Assembly: GCA_017163975.1 (NCBI GenBank)
Contig: JAFFSR010000301.1
Location: 4,376,001-4,440,000 of the forward strand
Origin: Anastatus disparis
Lineage: Eukaryota > Arthropoda > Insecta > Hymenoptera > Eupelmidae
DNA length: 64,000 nt
Direction: 5' to 3'
Position 1 is the stretch's first letter; every line of letters starts with the position of its first letter. The notes below the pieces were generated by a model, which saw nothing but the letters and a program-made list of their open reading frames with translations, did not search any database and had not been told where the DNA came from. The position numbers and the translations under genes are program-made. Shown in pieces: positions 25,457 through 37,548 of this stretch.

Positions 25457-27001
25457 CTAGGGGGCATGCCCCCTGCGCGCAAGCGCGCCAACCCCCATCT
25501 TGCTTTTATAATTTAAAAAAAATATCCAAGAATTTGCAATTTTGAAAGAAATATGTAGAAATATAATTGTAATAATCTTACTATGATTCAGCTAAGTAGA
25601 TACAGGCAGACAGTGAATAAGTACACTTGATTTAATAATTCAATTATAGAGATTTTATTTGATACTTTTATAATGAACTGAATATAGTGATAGTTTTATA
25701 TTCGACAGTTTTATAATGAACTAAAAATGGAAGTCAGTAATAGATATTTGAAACATTTATGGATTAAGAATAAAAAAATTGGAAAACTGTAATGTCGGTG
25801 TTTTTTTACAAAATTAAATAAAAATTAAATTTAATTTATAAAGACTATATTTAAGTGTTAGATATTGATTTTGACTTAACAAAATTTAAATCTTATCATT
25901 TGATTATTAAACTTCAATTTAGCTTTTTCAAAATGATATTTTCAACCCTATAGTTTAAATAAAATTGTAAAATTGATAATTATTTATATGATTAAACTTC
26001 ACGATGATTACAGGATAATTAGCTAATTGTAAAAATATATTGTAACCTATTTTTCATCTATTATAAATCTTAAACTTATATGTTATCATATATCGTTATA
26101 TACAAAATTTAAAATTAGCTATTACTTTTTTAAAATTAGCTTAAATCCAGCTAAATTTAACGCTGTAATATAGTTCTAAAAATGAGGGGCACATTTCTAA
26201 CGATAACAGCGATAACAGCGGTGTTATACTTTCAATAATATAGAGAGAATATAATATAATTAGATCTAAAATGCAGCTAAAATTCAGTTAAAAACAAATC
26301 AATATTTACCTGAAATTGCCTAAAATTACTATAAATTCTAGATAACTGTTAGCTAAATTTCAGCTAATTTCCAACTAAATTTTGTATGAATTTAGCTAAT
26401 TTTAACATTAAATTTAGCTAACTTTTGATTTAATGTAGCTAACTTTTGATTTAATGTAGCTAACTTTTGTTGAATGTAGATAACTTTTGATTGAATGTAG
26501 CTAACTTTTGATTAAATGTAGCTAACTTTAATTTAATTTTATCTGACTTCAGCTAACTTTGAGCTAACTTTTAGCTACCTTTTAGCTGATTTTTAACTAA
26601 CTTTTAGCGAAATTTCAGTTAGATTCTAGCTAAATTCTAGCTAACCAAGGACAAATCGAATTCTTACACACAGCGGCAACGGCGACGGCGTAATATGTTT
26701 ATAATATAGAGAGATATCGCTAGCTTTTAGCTAAATTACAGTTAAATATATCTAAATTTTAGCCAACTTTTAGCTGATTTTTAGCTAACTTTTAGCTAAC
26801 TTCTAACTAACTTATACGTAACTTTTTGCTGACTTTTAGCTTGCTTTCAGCTAAATTATAGCTAAATTCATCAAAATTTTAGCTGACTTTTAGCTGAATT
26901 TCAGCTGAATTTTAGCTAAATTTAGGAGCCAAAAATGAGCGGCGTATTTCAGACGGCGACAGCGGCGACAGCGGCGATATATTTTTAATAATATAGAGAG
27001 A
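25457..27001 (-). mobile_element. non-autonomous Helitron-like element with extra 5' ends
   Basis: On the minus strand it starts TCTCTCTATATTATT at 27001, preceded by A. It ends in GCGCGC hairpins and CTAG at 25457, followed by T, so it sits between A and T as Helitrons do, without target-site duplication. Two more TCTCTC starts with a similar GC-rich block lie inside at 26714 and 26248. The degenerate AGCTAACTTTT repeats fill 26110-26920. There is no coding sequence. Confidence 0.65.
26248..26714 (-). repeat. two internal Helitron-like 5' termini
   Basis: Minus-strand starts TCTCTCTATATTATA (26714, preceded by A) and TCTCTCTATATTATT (26248, preceded by T) are each followed within about 30 bases by a CGCCGTCGCC- or ACCGCTGTTATCGC-type block, as at 27001. 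No matching CTAG hairpin was found for them. Confidence 0.6.
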
Positions 27002-27085
27002 TATATTGATGCTTTTTGAATTTTGATTGCTTTATTAGCTGTTTTGATATTTTTACTTGTCACTTTATTTTTTCGTGTGCTCAAC

Positions 27086-28146
27086 TCAGGCTTTTAAAGT
27101 TGATCTTTTGATTTTTTTCTTGAATAAGCTATTTTCCCATGCATGTAGCTCTTCTTTATTCTTTTTTCTGAAGACTAAGAAGGTGTATAATTTTTTATAG
27201 GTTTTACGCAATGTTTATATGTTAAAGAGTCAGAAGCATTTTTAAAAACTATATTTTTTTGCAACTTGCATATGTTTGTTTAATTTGTTTCGGTGTTTTA
27301 CCATCGTCATTTATTTAAATTTTTTCATGGATCTCATCTTTTGTGAGTCCATGAGTAGTAAAATAATTTTTATTATGAGAGAAATTTACAATCTCTTCAT
27401 TTTCTGTGAATGCACATATCTTCGAGTCATTTTGACCCCCCTGGGCTTCGTTTATTTTATAATGAGTGTACTCGCTTTGCTTTCGCTCATTTTTTTTGTT
27501 TTTGCCCTGTCCTTATAAGCATTCTGAACATTTTTCGAGTATTTTTTTTATGATATATTCATTTATTGAATTTGGGGTTATCAAATATATACTTATTCTT
27601 CTTTCATCAAACTTTTTATTTAATATCTCATGTGCTTTGAATTTTTTAGTTTTACCTTTTATGTTGACAGTTGAGTTTTGGACTCTTAATTTTTTTAATT
27701 TTCGGAGTATGAATTTTCGTTGCATCTTTGACCGCTTCTTCATTAATTTGAGATACTACTTGATTTAGTTCTCCTGATCATTTTCAAGTTGATCATCGCT
27801 GTCTATTTTTAGTACAACTAATTGTTTAATACTTTGTTTTAGCATCTTTAGACTCACCGGAGCTTTAAATCTCTCTTGTGGTCTATTTTTTCTTTTATCT
27901 TTATTATCAAATACTTCAGTGCTATTTACTTGATTGTATTTGTTGTATTCTGGTTTTTGACCATAATTCATACTTTGTTTATTGTATGTATAATTTGTAG
28001 AAGGTTTATTTGTCGATCCTTCGTTCTGTTAATTTAACATCTCTCTTCGTTGAGTGTAATTTTCCTCTTCTTGATGCTGTTGGATGTGATCTTCCTGTTG
28101 AATTTTCTGTTTTTTATGTTTATTGTCATTGTCAGTATTCTTAATA
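27086..28146 (-). pseudogene. decayed retroelement coding region downstream of Gag
   Basis: Minus-strand frames of 68 and 76 codons (27765-27971 and 27513-27743) are Lys/Asn/Gln-rich with a little globular character (FKAPVSLKMLKQSIKQL). They lie directly downstream, on the same strand, of the clearer Gag capsid fragment at 28147-28455. Several stops and frameshifts break them. No DTG, reverse-transcriptase or zinc-knuckle motif was found. I infer that this is the rest of the same retroelement, with low certainty. Confidence 0.35.
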
Positions 28147-28455
28147 ATGTTGTTTTGTCCTTAGTTTAGGAGAATTGAGAAGTTTGTCTTATGCTTCTGT
28201 TAAATTGTTTGGCTAATTTTTGAACTATTTTTCCTTCTGAATAATTGAGGTTCAACTCTTTGGCATAACTAAATATTTGTGTAGCGTACAACACTCTAGA
28301 TAATCTTCTGCCCTCGTAATACTGTCTGAATCCTACTCTTTTTCTTGATGTTCTTTGTATGTCTTCGCTCCAAAATCTATCTATAAATAGATCTTTAAAT
28401 TCATTATAAGTCCTTACATCATCTTGGTGTATGTACCACCATGGTTTGCCTCCTT
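28147..28455 (-). pseudogene. Gag-like capsid fragment (C-terminal half)
   Basis: A minus-strand open frame reads a typical retrotransposon capsid pattern: KGGKPWWYIHQDDVRTYNEF, then KDLFIDRFWSEDIQRTSRKR, YYEGRRLSRVLYATQIF and LNLNYSEGKIVQKLAKQF. The WW...F...FW arrangement matches the Gag capsid family of LTR elements. It ends with TAA near 28167. Its N-terminal half lies at 29195-29425, separated by inserted DNA (28480-29195). Confidence 0.6.
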
Positions 28456-28479
28456 TTATAATACAGTTTGTAACAGCTC

Positions 28480-29194
28480 ATATCAATTCTGAATGATATT
28501 AATAAATTTCAGAGAAATAATTTAGATATAATTCAGAATTATTTAAAACATAAAATAATTTAAATTATCTTTTGTTAAAATAAATTGAATTATAATGAAA
28601 AATTAAAAAAATAGATTTAAATTTATCGATAGGGGTTGATAAGGAAGAAAATTTCTAAGATTTGTATATATAGATATAATAATTATTTATTCTTGATCCG
28701 ACTCTCTACACGGTAACATGTAGAGACCAGCTTACTATAAAATTCTAATTTTGTTTAATAGTATATTTCAATAAAATAATATATCTACTTGTAATTCATT
28801 TGAAACAGATTGATTATTTTAAATAGAGTTAATAATTTAAAATGAATAAAAAATGAATATAAATTTATTAAATTAAATGTCTTTTCAGATTATAAATTTA
28901 AAAAAGAAGCATCTTATTATAAAAGTACACATGATCGCACGTTTAATGGTAAAGCATCCAGCGAATGTCGTCGATTATTGTACTTTCATAAGTTGCATTT
29001 ATGACAAGGATATAATATCACACTTCCAATAGTAAAGCATCTGGCGGAAGTTGTCGATTACATATCCTTGCATTATTGTTAAAATACCAATTATCGCATC
29101 TTTGACACTAAAGCATCTAGAGGAGATCGTCGATTTTGATGTTTTAATTCTTCTTGCTGTAGAGATTATGTGACTAATGCAAGTCAAGAACTTA
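28480..29194. repeat. insertion in the Gag gene with ~80-bp tandem units
   Basis: This AT-rich piece divides the Gag fragments. It has three direct copies of about 80 bp anchored on TAAAGCATC at 28950, 29033 and 29109 (spacing 83, then 76). The limits of the insertion and its type are not resolved. Confidence 0.5.
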
Positions 29195-30500
29195 TTAATG
29201 TAAATCTAATCTACATTTTGGTAATTTACTATTAAAATTACCTGGCGACCGTGCATTCAGAAAAACGCGCCTGTTACAAGTTTGTAAGATTTGGAGCTTT
29301 TCTCTCTCATCTGATCTCTTTAGTGATATGTATTTCTCTAATTCATTTAAGAACTTCATGGGTCTTTCGCCTTTCAAGCCTTTGAATTTAGGTGTACACT
29401 GAAAGACATAGAGAGTTGCATTCACTCCCTATCAGCGTAAATCCAACTCTCAGTAGGGGAGTAGAGGGGTAGGAGTTAGAGTGACGCTGCCTTGGAGAGT
29501 AGGAGATACTCCCTAACTTTTAAAGTATGATTTACTTGAAATCAACGATGTGAGCTCAATTATTTTAGCTTGAAAAAGTTTACATAACGTAACACTACAA
29601 GCAGAATCTTTATTTAAGACTATTAATTAAATTATACTACACAAAATTTTGCGTGATTAAAAAATCCTAACCTTAAATTTCAGTGGCTTATATTAAGAAT
29701 AACAATCTATAAACAATCAATATATTGCTTGTTTGTAGATTACTTTTCACAATCATTCATCAATATAGTTTTGTAAATACATTATATACAAATTTCGCTC
29801 GTAAACTTACGTTTTGCATAATTTTCTAACCTAAAATACTTGTTTTTACATCGCGAATCGCAAGTGAATCATACTTTAAAAGTTGGGGAGTATCTCCTAC
29901 TCTCCAAGGCAGCGTTAATGTAACTCCTACCCCTCTACTCCTCTACTGAGAGTTGGATTTACGCCGATAGGGAGTGAATGCAACTCCCTAAGTCTTTCAG
30001 TGTAGGCATTTTGATTTTGTTTTGTGTTATTTCGTAGCATATACGATGTTTGTTTCTTATCTGTTCTTTTATCTCTTGTTTTTGATCATCCTCTTCGTTT
30101 GTTACATCATCAATTCTTATTGTTAAATTATTATATATTTGTTGAACTATTGCGTCGTTCTGGAACTCATTTTTTAATCCTTGCAATTTCTCGTTCAGTT
30201 GTTAATTTTTATTTTTCAATTCTTGATTTTCCAGTTGTACGTTTCTTAGTGCTTCTGTTAATATCTCAAGTTAATCTCTTATAGTTGAGTCTTTTATTTC
30301 ATTTTTGTTGATATTAATATTTACGAGTTTATTCCAATCTTTCGAGCTATTCATTTTGTTTTCTAAATTTTCGTTCTGCTCAAACAACGATTTTAATTCC
30401 TGTGATATAACCTGCATCCATTCTTGCAGCTTTGTTGTTATATTCTTATTTTCTTCATTTTCTGTGATTTCTTGCATTATAATGCCGAATGTTTTTCTTA
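29195..30500 (-). pseudogene. Gag-like N-terminal part, split by a MITE
   Basis: Frames at 30271-30477 and 29959-30186 encode a Glu/Asn/Lys-rich, probably coiled-coil segment (KLQEWMQVISQELKSLFEQN). After the MITE at 29397-30002 the same protein resumes with FKGLKGERPMKFLNELEKY, the start of a capsid domain. Removing the MITE and one TA keeps the codons in phase across the junction (KMP then TPKF), so the insertion hit a once-continuous gene. A frameshift or stop also separates the first two pieces. It belongs with the fragment at 28147-28455. Confidence 0.6.
29397..30002. mobile_element. MITE with TA target-site duplication
   Basis: The ends are CACTGAAAGAC and GTCTTTCAGTG, with inverted repeats of about 145 bp containing GGGAGTATCTCCTACTCTCC. 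It is flanked by TA at 29395-29396 and 30003-30004 and inserted in the Gag gene. The TA duplication suggests a Tc1/mariner-type source. No ORF. Confidence 0.87.
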
Positions 30501-30867
30501 TGCGTCATTTTTATTTTTTGTTTTAACGTAATAAGGTTTAACGGGGATTAACGCAAAGAAATAGTTATTTTAACTAAATCTTTTTGCCTCATCGTTGACG
30601 TCAATAATCACCAAAAGCATAAAATTTTAAGTTTGACTAATTTCGTAATATTAAAGCATTAAAAATAATTTATAAGCTAAATTATTGAAATCAACAAACT
30701 CAAAAAGTTTTGTACAAATTTATTGTTTTACGATATTGTTTTTTAATCTATTTAATTGTCTGTACTTATTGCAAGTATCTACTGTATGTAATATGTTTAA
30801 TATTTTCTTTGATTATTTGTGCAAAAAGTAAATTCAGAAGTGCATAATTAGTACTATTCGTTAAATC
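30500..30867. other. AT-rich stretch
   Basis: AT-rich and without a recognisable gene. It could include the start region of the Gag-like gene on the minus strand. Confidence 0.4.
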
Positions 30868-31592
30868 TTGACTGCGTACTGATTCGAGGAGACAGTATTT
30901 TTTGGCCGTACTTATGTACAAAATCGTACGCATGAATATTCCGGAGCATCTAGTGGGTCTCTTCACCAGATGTGCACCTAGGGAGAAATTAAGAAGCTAG
31001 CGGTGCCCTTTATGCGCACTGAAACTGGCAGGAATTCCTTCAGAGTTCAAAGTGTGCATTTTTGGAACTCCCTGCCTGCTGAGATGAAACATCTTCCATC
31101 TCTCAGCAGGTTTAAGTCAGCAGTGAGGGGGTACTTGCTCGACCTTGATTGAATTTAATATTTTTAATTCATATGTTAATTTATTTTTGTAATGTCCCAT
31201 TGTTATGTCCCTATTGTGTGACTGACAGCTGAATGATTTTATTTTATTGTATTGACTGCGTCGTATGCTTTTGCATACGCTTTTTATTGTTTTATTTTAT
31301 TTAAATATTGTTATATACTTTTAAACTTAAATTTTAACATTTTGACTGATAAATAAGGAATGACTGTTTTTAATTTATTGTATTATTGCGTGTATTTTTA
31401 TTATTTTAATCTTTGTTTTTATTATTCTGTGATATCGCTTTTTATAGTGACTTACTTTTTGAGTATCATTAGGATTAGCTATTTGACTGTGATATATGTA
31501 TTTAAGTGCAATATTTATAATTACGCATTGTGTTACACGCTTTTTTGTATATTTATACGAATAAATGCTTATCTATCTATCTATCTATCGAT
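30868..31592 (+). mobile_element. 5'-truncated LINE copy of the same family
   Basis: Plus-strand sequence matches the last ~100 codons and 3' end of the LINE at 6451-12905: LRTDSRRQYFLAVLMYKIVR-like, then PEHLV, FTRC, and a C-terminal GTP/FWNS block ending near 31150 at LLDLD. The frame is broken by a stop and a frameshift near 30995. The untranslated tail ends in the same TATC repeat (31573-31590). It is a typical 5' truncation. Confidence 0.85.
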
Positions 31593-32195
31593 AATGTTAG
31601 GAATATTGTGATTGAATTTTACGCGTATTTCATTTATTTTTTCAATATTAATTTTTTGTTTTTCATCTAATTTCTCTATTTTTGTTTCTAATGATTCTAT
31701 ACTCGTTCTATTTTTTTTATATTAATACGTATATAAGATCTATATCGATAGCTTGTGTTTCAAGTACTTCTTTGACTTTGTATAATATTTCAGCTAATTC
31801 TTTGTCTCTTAATACAACATAATCGTTCTTAGTATTGTCTTTGATTTTATTTTATAACTTTGCTTTTTTCTTTCTTATTAATTAATGATAATATTCATTG
31901 TAATTATTTTTTTTTATTGTGGATTTGAAAATGAAATCACTTACTTTCAATTCTCTCATTTATTTTGTTTTATTTGATAATGTGAGAGAGAAGAAAATTT
32001 ACTTTTATAATTATCGTTTTACTTTCAATTCTGGATTTTTCTTTTATTTATTTTATCTACTGAATTTACTAATGATTTCGTATTTTCTAATTATTTAATT
32101 TATAAGATTTTCACATTTCTGACATTTTTCCACTTATTAATTCTTATATAGCAAAAGAAAGAATTCACATTATGCGGCGTGTTACAGTTTAATCT
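31593..32195 (-). other. AT-rich stretch with a charged coding remnant
   Basis: At about 31630-31860 the minus strand can be read in two shifted frames as Lys/Glu/Asp-rich, coiled-coil-like sequence (ESLETKIEKLDEKQKIN, then VLRDKELAEILYKVKEVLE). It may be the N-terminal end of the Gag-like gene, separated from it by the LINE copy. The support is weak. Confidence 0.3.
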
Positions 32196-32203
32196 GCTTA
32201 GAA

Positions 32204-32444
32204 CTTCGAGCATATACTACTGGAGGAAGCCTCCGAATGGCAGAAAGCGTTACAAGGTGAAGAGAGAGAAAGCCTCTATTTTGGTACGTGCTGTCTCTCT
32301 CTAGCCTGATTTGATTGGCTGCTTCTGTTTCCCACTAAGAAAGTGAGAGAGGGATGGCACGCACCAAAATAGAGGCTTTTTCTCTCTTCGCCTTGTAACG
32401 TAGTTAATAGCTGGGAGGCTTCCTCCAGTAGTATATGCTCGAAG
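32204..32444. mobile_element. MITE with a perfect 8-bp target-site duplication
   Basis: The ends are CTTCGAGCATATACTACTGG and its inverse; the arms include GGAGGAAGCCTCC-type and AAAGCCTCTATTTTGGT segments. It is flanked by GCTTAGAA at 32196-32203 and again at 32445-32452. Eight-base duplications point to hAT, P or a similar superfamily; the TIR sequence does not decide between them. No ORF. Confidence 0.9.
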
Positions 32445-32452
32445 GCTTAGAA

Positions 32453-35209
32453 TTACCCCCCCCCCCTCTTTTTTTCTTTTACAAGAAATAGTACATTACG
32501 TTGGGTCGTAACGAGTTTCGTAAAAAAGCCTTTCCATACTAGTTGCGTAGTGTATTTTTCGCCATGAGAGCCAAATAAGAGCAGCGAAATTACGATTTTA
32601 GGGTTAGAATGGCGAAAAATATATTTTATTCTTTAATTTTAATTAAAAATTTTTTTCATTTCGTGAAGGTTTACCGTGGCCAAGTCGTGACGCCAGCTCA
32701 CACACTGGCTTTTGCACGGAGAAAAAAATTTCTTTATTTAAAATAATGCCTATATCACGTGAAATTGTTATTTTTATATTTTCAGCGGGTTTTAATAAAT
32801 GTTGCGCTAAAGCTGTATTTATGTTACGTATTACGACGCTTTACAAATATTAAATTGTGACGTGGTTACGAATTTTTATATTTTAATTTTTTCTCTTGCG
32901 CAAAACAAAAATCTTTTATATAATTTATATGCGGTTCAAGCCGGTGATCGCCAAAGTTGTGACATCAATAGATAAATTTAACTTTTATGATCAAAATTTT
33001 TAATCTATAATATATATTTTTTTTTAATACAAACTTTTTCTAAGACTGTTTCATTTCACATAGGCGAGTTATATGCCGTGGTGGGCGCCACGTTGAGCGT
33101 TAAAGTCGTGACATCACCAATTTCTGTGTTTCTAGGAGATGCTTTGAAATAAAAACATTTCCTTACTAGCTACTAAAATGGCCGTCGCTTTTATTTAAAG
33201 TTTAACGAGTGCTACTTCGCACTCGCACGAACTTGTGTTTTATTCAGTGAAGTTTAAAGTTGCTCGTCTAAACCGTACATCACCAGGATGCCATGCCCAG
33301 TGTATTCGAATTTTTATACCAAGCAAGTCACGAATTCCTGAAAATAGGATGCATAAAAGGAAGAAGGATAGAAGTCTTAGGAAAAGATTTACTTTGAGTA
33401 TCGCCTTCCTTTTGTGACTCTATGTACGCGCTGCACACTTGCAAACGTGGTTTCGAATTCAAGCCTTCGCCTTATCATCCTAGACACACGTCTGCAAGGC
33501 CTAGTTAAATGGACAAATTGCCTTTATTGCTACGAACAAGTTTATTGAAAAGGTAAACCCCAACACTTTCACTTGTAACATGGCAATTTGTACCATGTTA
33601 CGTGCATTTAAAAATCTTAAGATTTCGCGCCAAGTGCGATAGAAGGAAGTTAAACTTAGAAAGCAAGCACAAAACTGCCGAACCCAAATAACTTTCAACT
33701 TTAACTCGCCCAACACAGCGAAGTTCAGCTAAGCATGTTCTCTACCGCACTCGTACAGTATATTCTACGACTCTCGTAGTCAAGCTAGGGCCTCTAATTG
33801 CGCGCGCAGTGCGTACTACGAGAATATTACAGCAAGCGAGAAAGAAGGAAAGGCAGCCATTGCCTAGTCATTCCTTCTGTCGAAGCCATAACGAATAGTT
33901 GCATATTCAGGCAGCATATATTGCGAGCGGGACAACTACGTCTATCGTTTTTTTTTTTTTTGTTTCGGAGATTGCGTATGTGACAAGTGTGTAAGTGACG
34001 AAGAATCTGTTTGGATTCATTAGTCTATATTTTTTTCATGTTTGCTCAATTACGGAGTGTCCTATGCCTCCTTAGCGAAAATTCATCGTCCAGCGTGCGA
34101 GCGTGTGTTAGGCGACTGCATGTGCGATTCTTTTCCTCTCTGTAGTGCATTTTTTTCGTGCCTTTAGCTTCAAGTCCCTATAGCTGTATTTAGCTTCTTT
34201 TTTTGTGTCTTTCCTGCTTGCTTTAAATTTTTTTATATACATCAGAGTCGCGTCCGATAACGCGACTGGTGCCCTAAAACTTGTGTAATTTGTTCGACAT
34301 TCATCTTAAATAAATTGCTTACGTGTATGAATCTATCTCTTTTTAGTAATTATTCTTTCCCTTTTAGCTAATTAATAATCAGTTTGGTAACCTGATCCCC
34401 ATGACCATCACACACTAAATACAAACTTTATTAATTCGCGATAAAGAGCCATTCTCCGAGCAAGAATAAACGGGTATAGAGACCACACTTTCGGTGATCC
34501 CATTCGCCGTATTTTATGCTTGCTTGGAAAGAAGAGCACTATTGAACTTATGTTTAAGTTTAAAAGAAACTTTATTCTTCCGCTGGCAATATAAGAGTGC
34601 TGTCGCAACAGCAAGCGCTTCTTACTCGTATTGTAATAAGAAAGGAAATTTTTACCTAAGATCTATCATACATTGATATATCTTACGTTGATAACTTTAC
34701 ATTTATTGAGGTTTACGCGCGAGTATGCTTGGTTCAAAGGCGTACACCTGCGCGTACTTAAAAAGGCGTTTGGTGCTTTTCTATATCCCGTCTCATTCCA
34801 AGCTTTTCTTTTTTTTTTGTTGCACGCTCCAAATGGTGCGTCGCAACTCAGGTTGCGTTTTCTCACAAAACGTGCAGCAACTGCAAACAATTTTGAGTTT
34901 TGATAGTGATATTTCAATAATTAATTGAATAATATTTACTATTTGCATCTTAAGTACCAAAAGTTCCTTTTTATTTTTTTTAAAAACGTTTATCTACAAA
35001 ATTGCTTAATCTTTACTTTAAGTTGAGAGAAGATAACATCAATCAAGTATTTAAAAAAAAATCCTTCATTACAAGCACCTGAAGAAATACCTGTTTTCAA
35101 AACCTTCAGACATACGATCTAAGAATATTTCTCTTTTGGGATAAACGTCCTTTAATAAAAATAAGATATAGATTTTTTAAATATTAAAATATAGACACCA
35201 AGAATTTAA
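32453..35209. other. intergenic stretch with no recognised gene
   Basis: A C-run and T-run open it (32457-32480). Three loosely similar blocks carry a GTCGTGACATCA-like motif (about 32685, 32957 and 33106), each after a GCCGTGG/GCCGGTG-like piece, so a decayed repeat is possible. From 33130 to 34930 the sequence is less AT-rich and has only short open frames, none with a recognisable domain. A hairpin GTCGCG/CGCGAC lies at about 34246-34265, followed by TGGTGCCC, which could be an LTR end with a primer-binding site; I found no partner LTR. Confidence 0.4.
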
Positions 35210-37531
35210 AACAGTCAATAATTTTTATACATGCATTTAATGGTCACCTTTATTATTGTATCGATAAAAAAGAGGCCAATTCATTAAACAAAGTCATGGG
35301 AATTTGTTAAGTGAGATATCTTTAATTAGATGGGATTTTCCGCTCTTTAGGTTAGTTTCCGTAATCTCTATTAACATGATAATTTTGTCATACATGCACT
35401 TTAGTGTCACCTATGTTATTGCATCGATAACAAATGGCTAATTCATCTAACAAAGTTATGGGAATTTTTAAAAGTAAGATATCTTTTATTAGATGGCATT
35501 TTTCGCCAGTTAGATTAGGTGCCGTAGTCTCTATTAACATGATGATTTCTTTAAACGCGCATTTTAGTGTTGCTCCCCCATAGATTTGATAAAAAGAGGC
35601 TAATCTATCCAACAAAGTCATGGGAATTTTCGAAAGTAAGATATCTTTTATTAGATGGTATTTTTTTACCGGTTACATTAGGGTTCATAGTCTCCATTCA
35701 CATGATGAATTTTTTATACATGCATTTTAGTGTCGACTTTATTGTTACATGCGATAAAAATAGGCTAATCCATCAAATAAAGACATGGGAGTTTCTTGAA
35801 GTAAGATATCTTTAATTAGATTGCATTTTTCACTGGATAGGTTAGGTTTTCTCGTCTCTATTGACATGATGATTTCCTTTAACGCTCATTTTAGTGTTGC
35901 TTTCCTCATCGATTCAATAAAAAAGGCTAATCTATCTAACAAAGTCACGAGAATTTTTCAAAGTAAGATATCTTTAATAAGATGGGATTTTTCGCCGGTT
36001 AAATTAGGTTCCGTAGTCTCTATTCACTTGATGATTTTTATATTCATGCATTTTTGCGTGGCCTTTCTTGCCGTCTTAGATAAAAAGGCAAATCCATCAA
36101 GCAAAGTTATGGAAGTTTTGTAAAGTATGATATATTTTATTATATAGCATACTTCGCTGGTTAGGTTTAGTTACCTAGGCCCCATTGACATAATGATTTT
36201 TTTATATATGCGTTTTAGTGCCACATTTGTTATTGTATCGATAAAAAAGAGGCTAATTCATCGAACAAAGTCATAGGAATTTTTTAAAGTAACATATCTT
36301 TAATTAGATGGATGTTATTTCTAGTTAGGTTAAGCTCCGTAGTCTTGATAGACATAATGATTTTCTTACACATGTATTTTAGCGTTGCCTTTGTTATTGT
36401 ATCAACATAAAACAAGCTAATCCATTAAACAAAGGCAGGAGAAGCAGATAATATAAGATATTTTTAATTGGATGGGTTATTTACCATTTTGGTTAGATTC
36501 TCTAGTCTTGATTAACATGATAATTTTTTAATACATGCATTTTACTCCCGCCTTTCTTATCGCATTAGAAAAAGAAGGCGAATTCATTAAACAAAGTCAT
36601 GGGAATTTTTTAAAGTAAGATATATTTTATTAGATAGCATTGTTCGCCGGTCAGGTTACGTTCCGTAATCTCTATTCATATAATGATTCTTTAATACATG
36701 CATTTGAGTGTTGTCTTTGTTATTGCACCAATAAAAAAAGGCTACTCCAGTTAACAAAAACCTGGGGAAATTTCGTAGTAAGATATCATTAATTAGATTG
36801 CGTTTTTCGCCGGATTGGTTAGGTTCGCTAGACTAGATTGACATGATGATTTTTTCATACATGCATTTCAGTGTTGCCTTTGTTATTGGATCCATACAAA
36901 AAAGCTAATCCATCAAACAAAGGCATGGGAATCAGTTAAAATAAGATATCTTTAATTAGATTGCATTTTTCACCGGATAGGTTAGGTTTCCTCGTCTCTA
37001 TTAAGATGATGATTTCCTTAAACGCTCATTTTAGTGTTGCTTTCCTCATCAATTCAATAAAAAAAGGCTAATCTATCTAATAATCATGAGAATTTTTCAA
37101 AGTAAGATATCTTTTATTAGATGATATTTATCGCCGGTTAGGTTAGGTTCCGTCGTCTCTATTGATATAATAATTTTCTTACGCACGCACTTAAGCGTCG
37201 CCTTCCTTATCGCATCAAGAATGAAAAGCTAATACATCAAACAAAGTCATGGGAATTTTTTAAAGAAAGATATTAGATGGCATTTATAGCTGGTTAGGTT
37301 AGGGTCCGTAGACTCGATTTATATAATGATTTGTTTATACATGCATTTCAGTGTCGCTTTCGATATTGCATCTATAAAAAAGGCTTCAAGTGTTGCCTTT
37401 GTTATTGGATCGATAAAATATAATAAAATGGATGGCCCATCCATCAAACAAATTATGGGAATTTGTTAAAGTAAAATATCTTTAATTAGATTCCATTTTT
37501 CGCCGGATCGATTAGGTTCCCTAGTTTCTAT
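35210..37531. repeat. satellite-like array, ~163-bp unit, about 14 copies
   Basis: Landmarks recur every 160-165 bp: a CATGGGAATTTTTAAAGTAAG block (for example near 35297, 35457, 35620, 36600, 37246), then ATATCTTTAATTAGATGG, TTTTTCGCCGGTTAGGTTAGG, the CTCTATT-ACATGATGATTTTT block, and ACATGCATTTTAGTGTTGCC. Copies are moderately diverged (perhaps 75-90% alike by eye) and all in one orientation. Open frames across it (for example 35821-36123) are fortuitous. Confidence 0.9.
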
Positions 37532-37548
37532 TGCTGTTGGAATAGCTG

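Noticed and set aside
35821..36123. 100-codon open frame
   Set aside because: It runs across satellite units; its repeats of similar peptides reflect the array, not a protein.
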